A DNA stretch of 14,837 nt from CBFCZU01 sp965602635 (GTDB lineage Bacteria > Planctomycetota > Phycisphaerae > SM23-33): contig CBFCZU010000094.1 of the NCBI GenBank assembly GCA_965602635.1, positions 1 through 14,837 on the forward strand. Direction: 5' to 3'. Made by a program: the position numbers and the translations under genes. This document shows positions 1-7,349 of this stretch, one piece after another (position 1 is the stretch's first letter; every line of letters starts with the position of its first letter). The notes beneath the pieces were generated by a model. That model saw only the letters and a list, made by a program, of their open reading frames with translations. It searched no databases and was not told the origin of the DNA.

Positions 1-1
1 G

Positions 2-1423
2 TCGTATTGCGCGACGCTCTACAAGCCGCGGCCCTTTGAGATGTGGTCCTACGAAGTCGCCGCGGACAAGTGGGAGCTGATCCGCCGCTTCGACAAGAGC
101 GGGCCGGCGGACTATCGGCACCGCAACGGCGCCGACAGCGCCGCGGTGGCTGCCGCGAGCGACGACGACCTCGTCCTTTGGGTCGGCGCCGGGACCCAGA
201 AGGGCAGCGCGCACAGCAGTTGGCTCTGCCGCGTCGACGCCTCCAGGACCGACCACGATGGCACGGCCGCGCACGGCGTCCAGCCGGGGACACTCGAGTG
301 CCGCACGGGCCCCTTCGACCCGGAGTGGTACACCAAGGACGTGCCGCCGCCGGACCCTGCCGCGACGGAAGCCGTCCTGAAGGGCCTGGCGCCGAACGCC
401 TGGACGGCGCTCCAGTGCCCCAAGTGGCCAGCAAACCGACAGGGCGGCGGCTGGAGCACCGTGGCCCTCGACACCGATCGCGGTCAGATCCTGCACATGG
501 GCGGCGGGCACAGCAGCTACTTCGGCAACGACGTGGCTCACTACGACGTCCGGACCGGCCGCTGGTGCATCGCCTGCCGGCCGCAGTTCGCGCTTGAGTA
601 CAACTACGACCTCAGCGGCCCCGGCCTCTGGGCCTTCAACGGCGCGCCCTGGGGCAACCACAACTACCAGGCCTACGACTACGACGCGACCATCCGGCGG
701 CTCGTCTACATCAAGGGCCACATGACGCTCCTCTACGACCCCGCCACGCGCACTTGGCCGCACGCCGAGAAGTTCGGCGACCTGCCCTTCTTCCCCAGCA
801 AGTACATCAACACCCTGTGCCCCACGCCGCAGGGCATCGTGTGCTGGACGCGGACGAGGAAGAGCCAGTCCAAGGCTGGGATTTGGCGATTGGCGAACGG
901 CAAGGCCTGGCACGAGGTGAAGACCTCGGGCGAGCCGCTGCCCATGACCGTGTGCGACGGCTCGACGCTCAGCTACGACAGCAAGCGGAACCGGCTGCTC
1001 ATGACCACCACGCCGCGCAAGAGCGGCGAGCCCATGGGGCAGGTGTGGTCGTGCGACTTGGCGACCGGCGAGGTCCGCAAGCTCGATCCTCAGGGCCGCG
1101 AGGCTATCAAGGTGAAGCGCTTCGCCCGCGAGGCCGTCTATCTGCCCAAGGCCGACAGGGTGATGGTCGGCTACCTGCTCGAGAAGGGCGGCAAGCTCGT
1201 CGTGCCGTTCTACGACTGCGCGGGCAACCGATGGCTCGGCGGCCGGATGCCCGGCGCCGAGCTCATCAACCGGGGCAAGGCGGGGTCCAGCGTGGACCTG
1301 GGGCTGGCCTACGACCCCAAGCGCGAGCTCGTGTGGGCCACGCTGTGCAACCTGCGGAGAGAAGGCGCCCTCCAGGTGGTCCGGGTCGACGCGGCCAGCC
1401 TGGACGCGGCGCCGCTGAAGTGA
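2..1423 (+). CDS. Kelch-like beta-propeller protein, 5' end outside the window
   Basis: The frame is open to the left edge, 13 codons upstream of the first ATG (41), and those codons read as continuous protein (SYCATLYKPRPFE). The gene therefore very likely starts outside the window, and at least 473 residues are present. Kelch/galactose-oxidase-type blades are visible: around 445-570 a strand reading GGWSTVALDTDRGQILHMGG is followed by HSSYFGNDVAHYDVRTGRW, and later blades follow the same pattern (YDYDATIRRLVYIKG, then LLYDPATRTW at about 680-760; LSYDSKRNRLLMTTT at about 970-1015; LAYDPKRELVWATLC near 1305-1350). Because the N-terminus is missing, a signal peptide cannot be seen; export is inferred only from the exported neighbours. 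There is no catalytic motif. The next gene starts 24 bases downstream behind a strong ribosome site, suggesting one operon. A heptad-like base run lies inside the gene at 875-902. The fold call is fairly sure; the function is unknown. Confidence 0.8.
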   Translation, partial: SYCATLYKPRPFEMWSYEVAADKWELIRRFDKSGPADYRHRNGADSAAVAAASDDDLVLWVGAGTQKGSAHSSWLCRVDASRTDHDGTAAHGVQPGTLECRTGPFDPEWYTKDVPPPDPAATEAVLKGLAPNAWTALQCPKWPANRQGGGWSTVALDTDRGQILHMGGGHSSYFGNDVAHYDVRTGRWCIACRPQFALEYNYDLSGPGLWAFNGAPWGNHNYQAYDYDATIRRLVYIKGHMTLLYDPATRTWPHAEKFGDLPFFPSKYINTLCPTPQGIVCWTRTRKSQSKAGIWRLANGKAWHEVKTSGEPLPMTVCDGSTLSYDSKRNRLLMTTTPRKSGEPMGQVWSCDLATGEVRKLDPQGREAIKVKRFAREAVYLPKADRVMVGYLLEKGGKLVVPFYDCAGNRWLGGRMPGAELINRGKAGSSVDLGLAYDPKRELVWATLCNLRREGALQVVRVDAASLDAAPLK

Positions 1424-1433
1424 GCCGTGGGTC

Positions 1434-1442
1434 GAAGGAGGT
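1434..1442 (+). promoter_or_regulatory. Strong Shine-Dalgarno site that sets the start of the next gene
   Basis: GAAGGAGGT lies 5 bases before the GTG at 1448. An upstream in-frame GTG at 1427 would place this site inside the coding sequence, and the ATG at 1457 is 14 bases away. The 1448 start is therefore preferred, and it also gives a compact signal peptide (MRSMACWELAAAFLVLIGAG). Confidence 0.7.
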
Positions 1443-1447
1443 CGAAC

Positions 1448-4171
1448 GTGAGATCGATGGCGTGTTGGGAGCTGGCCGCAGCCTTCTTGGTCCTGATCGG
1501 CGCCGGGACGGCCGGCGAGGCCCCGCCGGCCTTCACCCGGAGACCCTCGGCCACCCGCGCCGGCGACAGGGTGAGGATCGACTTCGCCGTCGACCGCGAG
1601 ACGGACGTGGCGGTGTCCATCGAGAACGCCAAGGGCGAGATCGTCCGCCACCTGGTGGCCGGCGTGCTCGGGAAGAACCCGCCCAAGCCGCTGAAGGCCA
1701 ACTCGCTCTCGCAGAGCATCGAGTGGGACGGCAGGGACGATCTCGGCGAGCCGGCGAAGGACGGGCTGTTCAAGGTGCGCGTGGCCGCCGGGATGACGCC
1801 TCGGAACGGCGGCTTCCCGCTCGAGAAGCCGGGCGAACCGTATTTCCAGATGGGCGTGGTCCTCGGGATCGGCGTGTCCCCCGACGGCAGCGTGTACACG
1901 ATCACCCACCGGTCGCTCATCCGCCACAAGGGCTACTACGGCATCCAGCGCCTGACGCGGGACGGCGCGTATGCGGGCACCGTGATGCCGTTCTCGAGTC
2001 AGATCGCGGGAAAGCACGCGCGCGCAATCACCCCCATCGTCGATGAGCGGGGCCGCCCGTTGATGATCTACAGGTCCCGCAACTTCGCCCTGCTGGATTA
2101 CATGCCGGCTAATCCGCTGGCGCAGACGTGCGTGGTGCGGAAGAACGGCAATCTGCTGATGGCCGGCGTCGTTCAGTTCACGTGGGAAAGGGGCGCGGTC
2201 ATCGGCCTGACGGAGTTGCGGCCGGAAGGCGGCACGCCGGGAACGCCGTTCGTCCGCCTGACGCTCAAGAGCGCCCATCGTCTCTGGCGGGGCGGAACGC
2301 CGGCCCTGACGCTGTCCCAGGACGAGAGGCAGGTGTACATCGCCGGCCTCGAGTTCTACCGGAAGCACCACGACTGTCCGACGCTGCATGCCGTGTTCCG
2401 CGTCGCTCTTGAGGGTGACGGAGAGATGGAGCCGCTCTTCGGCGACCCCCTGACGGCCGGCGCGGACGAGAGGCATCTGAACGGCCCCGCTGGACTGGCC
2501 AGCGACGGGAAAGGACATCTGCTGGTCGCGGACAGCGGCAACGGCCGCATAGTCGTGCTGAACGAGAGGGACGGGAACTGGGCGGGCTCGTTCCGCGTCG
2601 ACAACCCGCTCTGGGTCGGCGTGCATCGCGCGTCCGGCGCGATCTACGCCTACAGCCACCAGGGCGCGAGCCAGGAGCCGAAGCAGGCGGCAAAGGATGA
2701 GCTGGTCAAGCTCTCCGCGTGGCCCGGCTCGAAGGCCGAGCGCCGCATCACGCTCCCCTCCAAGTACTACAAGGGCGGGCGCTATGTCCTGGGCATGGAC
2801 GCCCATTCCGACGTGCCTCGGATATGGATGGGGCAGTTCTACAACTCGGAAGCGATGAAGAGGCCCACCCCCGAACTGCTGGGCTTCTGTGACGACCTGG
2901 TGGATCGTTTCTCAGCGGTCAAGCCGGTCCTCGGCAGGCCCGGCGGGATTGTGTGGTGGAGCGTCACCAGCGACCCGACCCACCGCTACGTGACGCTGAA
3001 CTCCGGCGGCACGGTGGTGATCGATGACCGCACCGGCAAGGTTCTGCGACCCAGGAAGGCGCGGGGCACGTGCATGATGGGGCCGGACGGCCTGATCTAC
3101 ATCATGGGCAGCGAGGGCAACATCAGGCGCTACACGATGGACGGCAAGGCGGTGCCCTTCAAGGCGGTCAAGCCCGGCGCCTGGGTGATGAAACACGACG
3201 AAAAGGGCCGCCCGGCGATCGTGAGGGAGTTGCGGGGCAGACTGTCCGGGTGGGGCGTCACCTTCAAGACCCTCGAATGGCCGGTCGCCAACCAGGGGCT
3301 GCCCACGGCACCGTCCGGCACGTCCGGCAACGAGCGCGACTTCACCATCGACCGCAAAGGCAACATCTATGTGAAGAACCGCGGCTGCCGGTATCACGGC
3401 CCGATGAAGGTCGACGTGTATGACAGGGACGGCAACTATCTGCGCACGGTCATCTGGGAGATGGGGGACCGAGGCTATGGCCCTCGCCTGGACGCGCAGG
3501 GAAACCTGTACTGCGTCATGGGCGTTGTCCGCAAGGACGGCAACGTGCCGGACGTGTACAAGTCGGTGGGGCTCTACCAGAATCTCTTCGCCAGCTTGGT
3601 CAAGTTCTCTCCCAAGGGCGGCGCGCTCTGGACCACGACCGCCCCGCAGTACGCAGGGCATTTCGGCTTTGCCCGGCCTGAGCTTGGCATGAGCAAGGAA
3701 ACGGTTCACGTTGCTGGCAGACGCGGTCCCGAACCGGGGAAGACCCTGGAGGGAGCGCTGTGGTGGCGCCCGGGCTTCTCGGTCTACAACACCGTCCAGT
3801 GCCACTGCAACGGGCACAGCTTCGACGTCGACCCCTTCGGGCGCACCTTCTACCCGGACATGCTCCGGTTCCAGATCGGCGTACTCGACACGAACGGCAA
3901 CGAGATCCTGCGCTTCGGAAGCTACGGCAACAGGGATCAGCGCGGGCCATACAGTTGGGTGCGCGACCCCGGGGACGGCCGGCTTCGGCCGCGGCAGGAC
4001 GCCGATGCGAAGGACATCGAATGCCCGTTCGCCGAACCCGAATTCGCCTTTGCGTTCCTGAACGGCGTGGCGGTCTGTGGGCGGCATCTCTACGCCACGG
4101 ACACGCTCAATCAGCGGCTCCTCCGCATCCGGATGGACTATGCGGCGGAGGTTAGCTGCGCCATTCAGTAA
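1448..4171 (+). CDS. Secreted FlgD-Ig / NHL-type propeller protein (paralogue A)
   Basis: This encodes 907 residues from the GTG start chosen by the ribosome site at 1434-1442. Residues 1-24 look like a signal peptide, with a hydrophobic core AAAFLVLIGAG and cleavage after about TAG. Residues of about 30-112 match a FlgD-type Ig-like domain: the strand DVAVSIENAKGEIVRHL, then WDG at 93-95 and G..LGEP..DGLFKVRV. The rest is propeller-like, with NHL-style repeats such as GLASDGKGHLLVADSGNGRI, GPDGLIYIMGSEGNIRRYTM, TIDRKGNIYVKNRG and LDAQGNLYCVMG. Near the C-terminus sits C785-H-C787, then FDVDPFGR at 792-799, shared with the next gene at identical spacing. NHL propellers commonly mediate binding, and some act as lyases or hydrolases, but no catalytic residues can be named here. 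The protein is probably exported to the periplasm or surface. It lies 24 bases after the Kelch gene and 25 before its paralogue. Domain calls are fairly certain; the role is unknown. Confidence 0.85.
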   Translation: MRSMACWELAAAFLVLIGAGTAGEAPPAFTRRPSATRAGDRVRIDFAVDRETDVAVSIENAKGEIVRHLVAGVLGKNPPKPLKANSLSQSIEWDGRDDLGEPAKDGLFKVRVAAGMTPRNGGFPLEKPGEPYFQMGVVLGIGVSPDGSVYTITHRSLIRHKGYYGIQRLTRDGAYAGTVMPFSSQIAGKHARAITPIVDERGRPLMIYRSRNFALLDYMPANPLAQTCVVRKNGNLLMAGVVQFTWERGAVIGLTELRPEGGTPGTPFVRLTLKSAHRLWRGGTPALTLSQDERQVYIAGLEFYRKHHDCPTLHAVFRVALEGDGEMEPLFGDPLTAGADERHLNGPAGLASDGKGHLLVADSGNGRIVVLNERDGNWAGSFRVDNPLWVGVHRASGAIYAYSHQGASQEPKQAAKDELVKLSAWPGSKAERRITLPSKYYKGGRYVLGMDAHSDVPRIWMGQFYNSEAMKRPTPELLGFCDDLVDRFSAVKPVLGRPGGIVWWSVTSDPTHRYVTLNSGGTVVIDDRTGKVLRPRKARGTCMMGPDGLIYIMGSEGNIRRYTMDGKAVPFKAVKPGAWVMKHDEKGRPAIVRELRGRLSGWGVTFKTLEWPVANQGLPTAPSGTSGNERDFTIDRKGNIYVKNRGCRYHGPMKVDVYDRDGNYLRTVIWEMGDRGYGPRLDAQGNLYCVMGVVRKDGNVPDVYKSVGLYQNLFASLVKFSPKGGALWTTTAPQYAGHFGFARPELGMSKETVHVAGRRGPEPGKTLEGALWWRPGFSVYNTVQCHCNGHSFDVDPFGRTFYPDMLRFQIGVLDTNGNEILRFGSYGNRDQRGPYSWVRDPGDGRLRPRQDADAKDIECPFAEPEFAFAFLNGVAVCGRHLYATDTLNQRLLRIRMDYAAEVSCAIQ

Positions 4172-4198
4172 CCAGTGGCCGGTGATCGGTGACCAGAT
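4164..4198 (+). repeat. Degenerate tandem heptanucleotide repeat across a stop/start junction
   Basis: Five consecutive 7-base units fit the loose pattern NYCRGTR or NCCRGTG: TTCAGTA at 4164, ACCAGTG at 4171, GCCGGTG at 4178, ATCGGTG at 4185 and ACCAGAT at 4192. The tract covers the last codons and stop of paralogue A, the whole gap, and the upstream candidate ATG (4197) of paralogue B. Heptameric short tandem repeats are known from other bacteria, for example cyanobacteria. The assignment here rests on the visible 7-base period only. Confidence 0.5.
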
Positions 4199-6824
4199 GC
4201 GGAGACGTGAAATGTGCGGGCAAGTCGCGCTGGTAGTGGCCGCCTGTCTCTCGGCGGCCTCTGCCGGCGAGCCAGAGCCGGTGAAGTTCACCAGGGTGCC
4301 TGTGGCGAGGAAGGCCAACGGGAAGATGGTGATCCAGTTCGTGGTCAGCCGCGAGACCGACGTGGCCGTGTCCATCGAGAACGCCAAGGGGGAGATCGTT
4401 CGCCACCTGGCGGCCGGCGTGCTCGGGGAGAATCCGCCCAAGCTGCTCAGGGCCAACTCGCTGGAGCAGTCGGTGGTGTGGGACGGCCAGGACGACGACG
4501 GCAAGCCGGCCGCAGGCGGCCCGTTCCGGGTCAGGGTGAGGCTCGGCCTGACGGCCGAGCTCGACGGCTTCCTGCTCTTCGAGCCCGACGCGACGCCGGA
4601 GATCCGCAGCCTGGCCATCGGTCCGAAAGGGGAGGTGTATGCCTTCTACCACGACCCCACCGCGAACGGCAATCAGGGTGGCGTCAAGGTCAAGGTCCTC
4701 GACCGCCAGGGCAGGCACGTGCGCCAGATCGTCCCCTTCCCCGCCGACCTGCCCCATGAACGGGTGAAGCCCACGGGCGCCTTCCAGGACGCCGACGGCG
4801 CGCTCGTGCCCCACTGCCACAACTGGCACTCGCTGAGCTTCTACCCGGATACGGTGCTCGCCCGCGGGCGGAGCATGTCGCCCTTCAGCCAGCCGGCGGT
4901 GGACGCCAGCGGGCGGGTGTACTGGATCATCGAGGGGGGCCGGCTCTGCGCGGTCGACGCGGATGGGGGCATCCCGTACGGCACGTTCCTCAGCCCGCCG
5001 CTCTTCCCGGGCGTCAGTTTCCCCGGCGGCCGTCCTGCGCTGGCCGTGAGCACCGACGGCAAGCACCTCTACGCTGCGGGCATCCGCACGGCAGAGAATC
5101 GGTGGGGCAAGAACAACGCTCCCCTGCCGTGCGTGTTCCGCATCGACGTGGCGACCCGCCAGGCCGAGGTCTTCGTGGGCAAGCCCGACCAGCCTGGGGC
5201 CGAGAAGGGCCTGCTCGCCGGCCCGCGCGGCGTGGCCGTGGCGGGCGGGCTGCTCTACGTGGCCGACCCCGACGCCGGCCGCATCGCCGTATTCAAGGAG
5301 TCCGACAGGTCGTTCGTCGGCGAGGTGAAGGTCGTGCTCCCGCACATCGTCCAGGTCCACCCCAGGACCGGCGCGGTCTACGTGTGCTCCTACGTGCCCC
5401 AGGAGAAGCCCAGCAAGGACGGCAAGTGCCGGATCAAGCACGCCAATCTACTCAAGTTGGTCAGCTACAAGGACGCCAAGCCGGTTTACGAGATGGCCCT
5501 GCCCAGAACCGGCCTGAGCCCGAACGGGGGAACGCACCGGATCGCGCTGGATCCGACGGCCGAGCCGCCGCTGCTCTGGGCTCCGGGGCTCCCCTATGCC
5601 AGGCCCGGCCGCCGCATCGCCTGCTACCGCGACACCGGCAAGGGATTCGAGCCGGTGGAGCTCAAGGAGACCACAGGGCCATGGGGCAACGGGCCCCGCG
5701 ACCTGCTCGTGGACCGGCGGCGCGGCCAGCTCTACGTGAAGGTCCACGGCGAGCAGTGGCACCAGTTCGACGAGAAGACCGGCAAGTACCAGCGCCTGGT
5801 CAGGTTCCCCAAGAACGATGGCGGCCCCTACATGGGGTGCCACGGCGCCAACCTGGACGTGGACACCGCGGGGAACTACCTCACCCACTGCTGGGGCAAG
5901 GGGCGCGGCATGATGCGCTGGACCCACGACCTCAAGCCCCTCAACTGGGAAGGACAAGACACCTACAGGACCGACTGGGGCGGGATGATGACCTTCCAGC
6001 TCAACTACATGACCCTGCGCGGCGACGACATCTACCTGATCAAGCCCGTGAAGGGCCCCCACCACCTCGACGTGTACGACATGGGCCTGAAGCAGAAACG
6101 CCGGGCCGTCTGGAACGTCCGCAGGGGCAGTTGCCCCCGCGTGGACGCGAAAGGGAATATCTACATCACCGTCCCGATCCGGCCGGTTGACCGCGACTTC
6201 CCGGAGTTCTTCGATGGCAAGCTTGCGAAGATCCCCGACTACTTCCGGAACATCGGCGAGGGCCACTACTGGTATACCTACATGTACGGCAGCATCGTCA
6301 AGTTCCCGCCGCAGGGCGGCGCCTTCCACTGGATCGAGACCGACCGGGAGAAGAACGACCTGACGGGCCTGCCCGCCGCCGTGGCGGCCAAGCCCAAGGT
6401 CAAGTACCAGTACTTCCAGCGCGGGCGCTACCCGCACAAGATCTGCGAAGTCCAGGGTGCCGAGTGGGTGCGCTTCGGCTACTCGCCCTACTCCGAGACC
6501 TACGGGGCGGGCACGCCGGTGTGCATGTGCGAGGGCACGGGCTTCGACGTCGACCCTTTCGGGCGGGTCTTCCACCCCAACCTCTGCCAGTTCCGGGTGG
6601 AGGTGATCGACGGCAACAACAACCCCATCACCACCTTCGGCAAGTATGGCAACCAGGACTCCGGCGGCCCCGACGCCAGGGTCAAGAGGCCGGACATCCC
6701 TTTGGCCTGGCCGACCTACGTGGCGGCGAGCGACACCCACGCGTACGTCAACGACACCGTCGGCATGCGGGTGGTCCGCGTCAAGCTGGGCGCCGCGGCC
6801 GAGGAGGCCTGCGAGGTCAAGTGA
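4197..6824 (+). CDS. Secreted FlgD-Ig / NHL-type propeller protein (paralogue B)
   Basis: This encodes 875 residues from ATG 4197. That start gives a classical signal peptide (MRRREMCGQVALVVAACL, cleavage after about SAASA). The ATG at 4212 has a better ribosome site (GGAG at 4201-4204) but lacks the basic n-region, so the start is uncertain by 5 codons. A FlgD-type Ig-like domain spans about residues 33-115 (DVAVSIENAKGEIVRHL; WDG at 95-97; GPFRVRVRLG). Propeller strands follow, for example GPRGVAVAGGLLYVADPDAG, LLVDRRRGQLYVKVHG and RVDAKGNIYITVP. The C-terminal C776-M-C778 and FDVDPFGR (783-790) repeat the motif and spacing of paralogue A, and the segment after it (FGKYGNQDSGGP) also aligns. 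A second cysteine-containing stretch, MGCHGANLDVDTAGNYLTHC, is seen only here. The two genes are clearly tandem duplicates that have diverged except in the Ig-like domain and the motif. Exported; function unknown. Confidence 0.85.
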   Translation: MRRREMCGQVALVVAACLSAASAGEPEPVKFTRVPVARKANGKMVIQFVVSRETDVAVSIENAKGEIVRHLAAGVLGENPPKLLRANSLEQSVVWDGQDDDGKPAAGGPFRVRVRLGLTAELDGFLLFEPDATPEIRSLAIGPKGEVYAFYHDPTANGNQGGVKVKVLDRQGRHVRQIVPFPADLPHERVKPTGAFQDADGALVPHCHNWHSLSFYPDTVLARGRSMSPFSQPAVDASGRVYWIIEGGRLCAVDADGGIPYGTFLSPPLFPGVSFPGGRPALAVSTDGKHLYAAGIRTAENRWGKNNAPLPCVFRIDVATRQAEVFVGKPDQPGAEKGLLAGPRGVAVAGGLLYVADPDAGRIAVFKESDRSFVGEVKVVLPHIVQVHPRTGAVYVCSYVPQEKPSKDGKCRIKHANLLKLVSYKDAKPVYEMALPRTGLSPNGGTHRIALDPTAEPPLLWAPGLPYARPGRRIACYRDTGKGFEPVELKETTGPWGNGPRDLLVDRRRGQLYVKVHGEQWHQFDEKTGKYQRLVRFPKNDGGPYMGCHGANLDVDTAGNYLTHCWGKGRGMMRWTHDLKPLNWEGQDTYRTDWGGMMTFQLNYMTLRGDDIYLIKPVKGPHHLDVYDMGLKQKRRAVWNVRRGSCPRVDAKGNIYITVPIRPVDRDFPEFFDGKLAKIPDYFRNIGEGHYWYTYMYGSIVKFPPQGGAFHWIETDREKNDLTGLPAAVAAKPKVKYQYFQRGRYPHKICEVQGAEWVRFGYSPYSETYGAGTPVCMCEGTGFDVDPFGRVFHPNLCQFRVEVIDGNNNPITTFGKYGNQDSGGPDARVKRPDIPLAWPTYVAASDTHAYVNDTVGMRVVRVKLGAAAEEACEVK

Positions 6825-6847
6825 ACCAACTGAAGGGTGAGACCGTC

Positions 6848-7289
6848 GTGAGAGCCGCAGCCGCTGTCTTTGTGGTGGCGTTGACCTCTTGGGCCGTCGC
6901 TGGAGGGGCCGCATTCACCACCAGGCCGTCCGCTGCCTGGGAACCTGAGGGCGTCGTGGGGTGGCATGGCCTTCGCCGAACCGGGGCAGACCGGCCCGAA
7001 CCGCGTCGAGGGTATCATGGGGCTGGCCGCAGGACCGGACGGGCGGCTGTACGCGCTCGCCAGGTGCGTGGCCTGGCTCTACTGGCGGGGCTCGAAGATC
7101 CTGGTCTTCCGACGCGATGGGTCCTGCGAGACGACGATCAAGCCGTTCCCGCCGACCCTGCCCCTCCACCGGGTCAAGGCCACGGGGGCGTTCGTGGACG
7201 AGACTGACGCGTCCGCGCACCCCTGCGGATCGAGCCCCTGGCGCACGGGCGAGAATCGGGAGCAAGCGCGCCATCATTGGGCCACTTGA
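6848..7289 (+). pseudogene. Frameshifted, shortened third copy of the propeller family
   Basis: A ribosome-like GGGTGA (6835-6840) precedes GTG 6848. Translation gives a signal peptide (VRAAAAVFVVALTSWAVAGG) and then AFTTRPSA, which matches the AFTRRPSA start of mature paralogue A. The frame then loses similarity at about 6935-6960. Similarity resumes in another frame at about 6966: EGIMGLAAGPDGRLYAL matches SLAIGPKGEVYAF of paralogue B, and ILVFRRDGS...IKPFP followed by RVKATGAFVDETDA matches VLDRQGR...IVPFP and RVKPTGAFQDADGA. The Ig-like domain, about 85 codons in the intact copies, is missing between the two parts. After about 7210 the similarity stops and the frame ends at 7289. This is a dead gene with an internal deletion, a frameshift and a 3' truncation. 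Clean coding in both pieces suggests the loss is recent. A sequencing or assembly error could explain the frameshift but not the missing domain or tail. Confidence 0.75.
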
Positions 7290-7314
7290 CACCTGCCGCG
7301 GGCGGGGGTATCTC
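7286..7314 (+). promoter_or_regulatory. Candidate sigma70-type promoter for the 727-residue propeller gene
   Basis: A perfect -35 box TTGACA (7286-7291) is followed after exactly 17 bases by TATCTC (7309-7314), which matches only the first three bases of a consensus -10. Transcription would begin near 7321, giving a leader of about 29 bases with AAGGAG (7337-7342) 7 bases before GTG 7350. The box overlaps the last codons of the pseudogene frame. Confidence 0.4.
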
Positions 7315-7349
7315 TGGCACAGGGGGAGCAATGATCAAGGAGCTTAGCC

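Noticed and set aside
1427..1429. Upstream GTG as start of paralogue A
   Set aside because: It would place the strong GAAGGAGGT site inside the coding sequence; GTG 1448 has that site at proper spacing and leads directly into the signal peptide.
2912..4618. A 568-codon minus-strand frame
   Set aside because: It is antisense to the two paralogues and spans their junction. The product resembles reverse-strand shadow sequence, including a mirrored copy of the conserved tract.
5448..6914. A 488-codon minus-strand frame
   Set aside because: It is the shadow of paralogue B, with repetitive V/H/G/D-rich composition and no recognisable start signal or domain.
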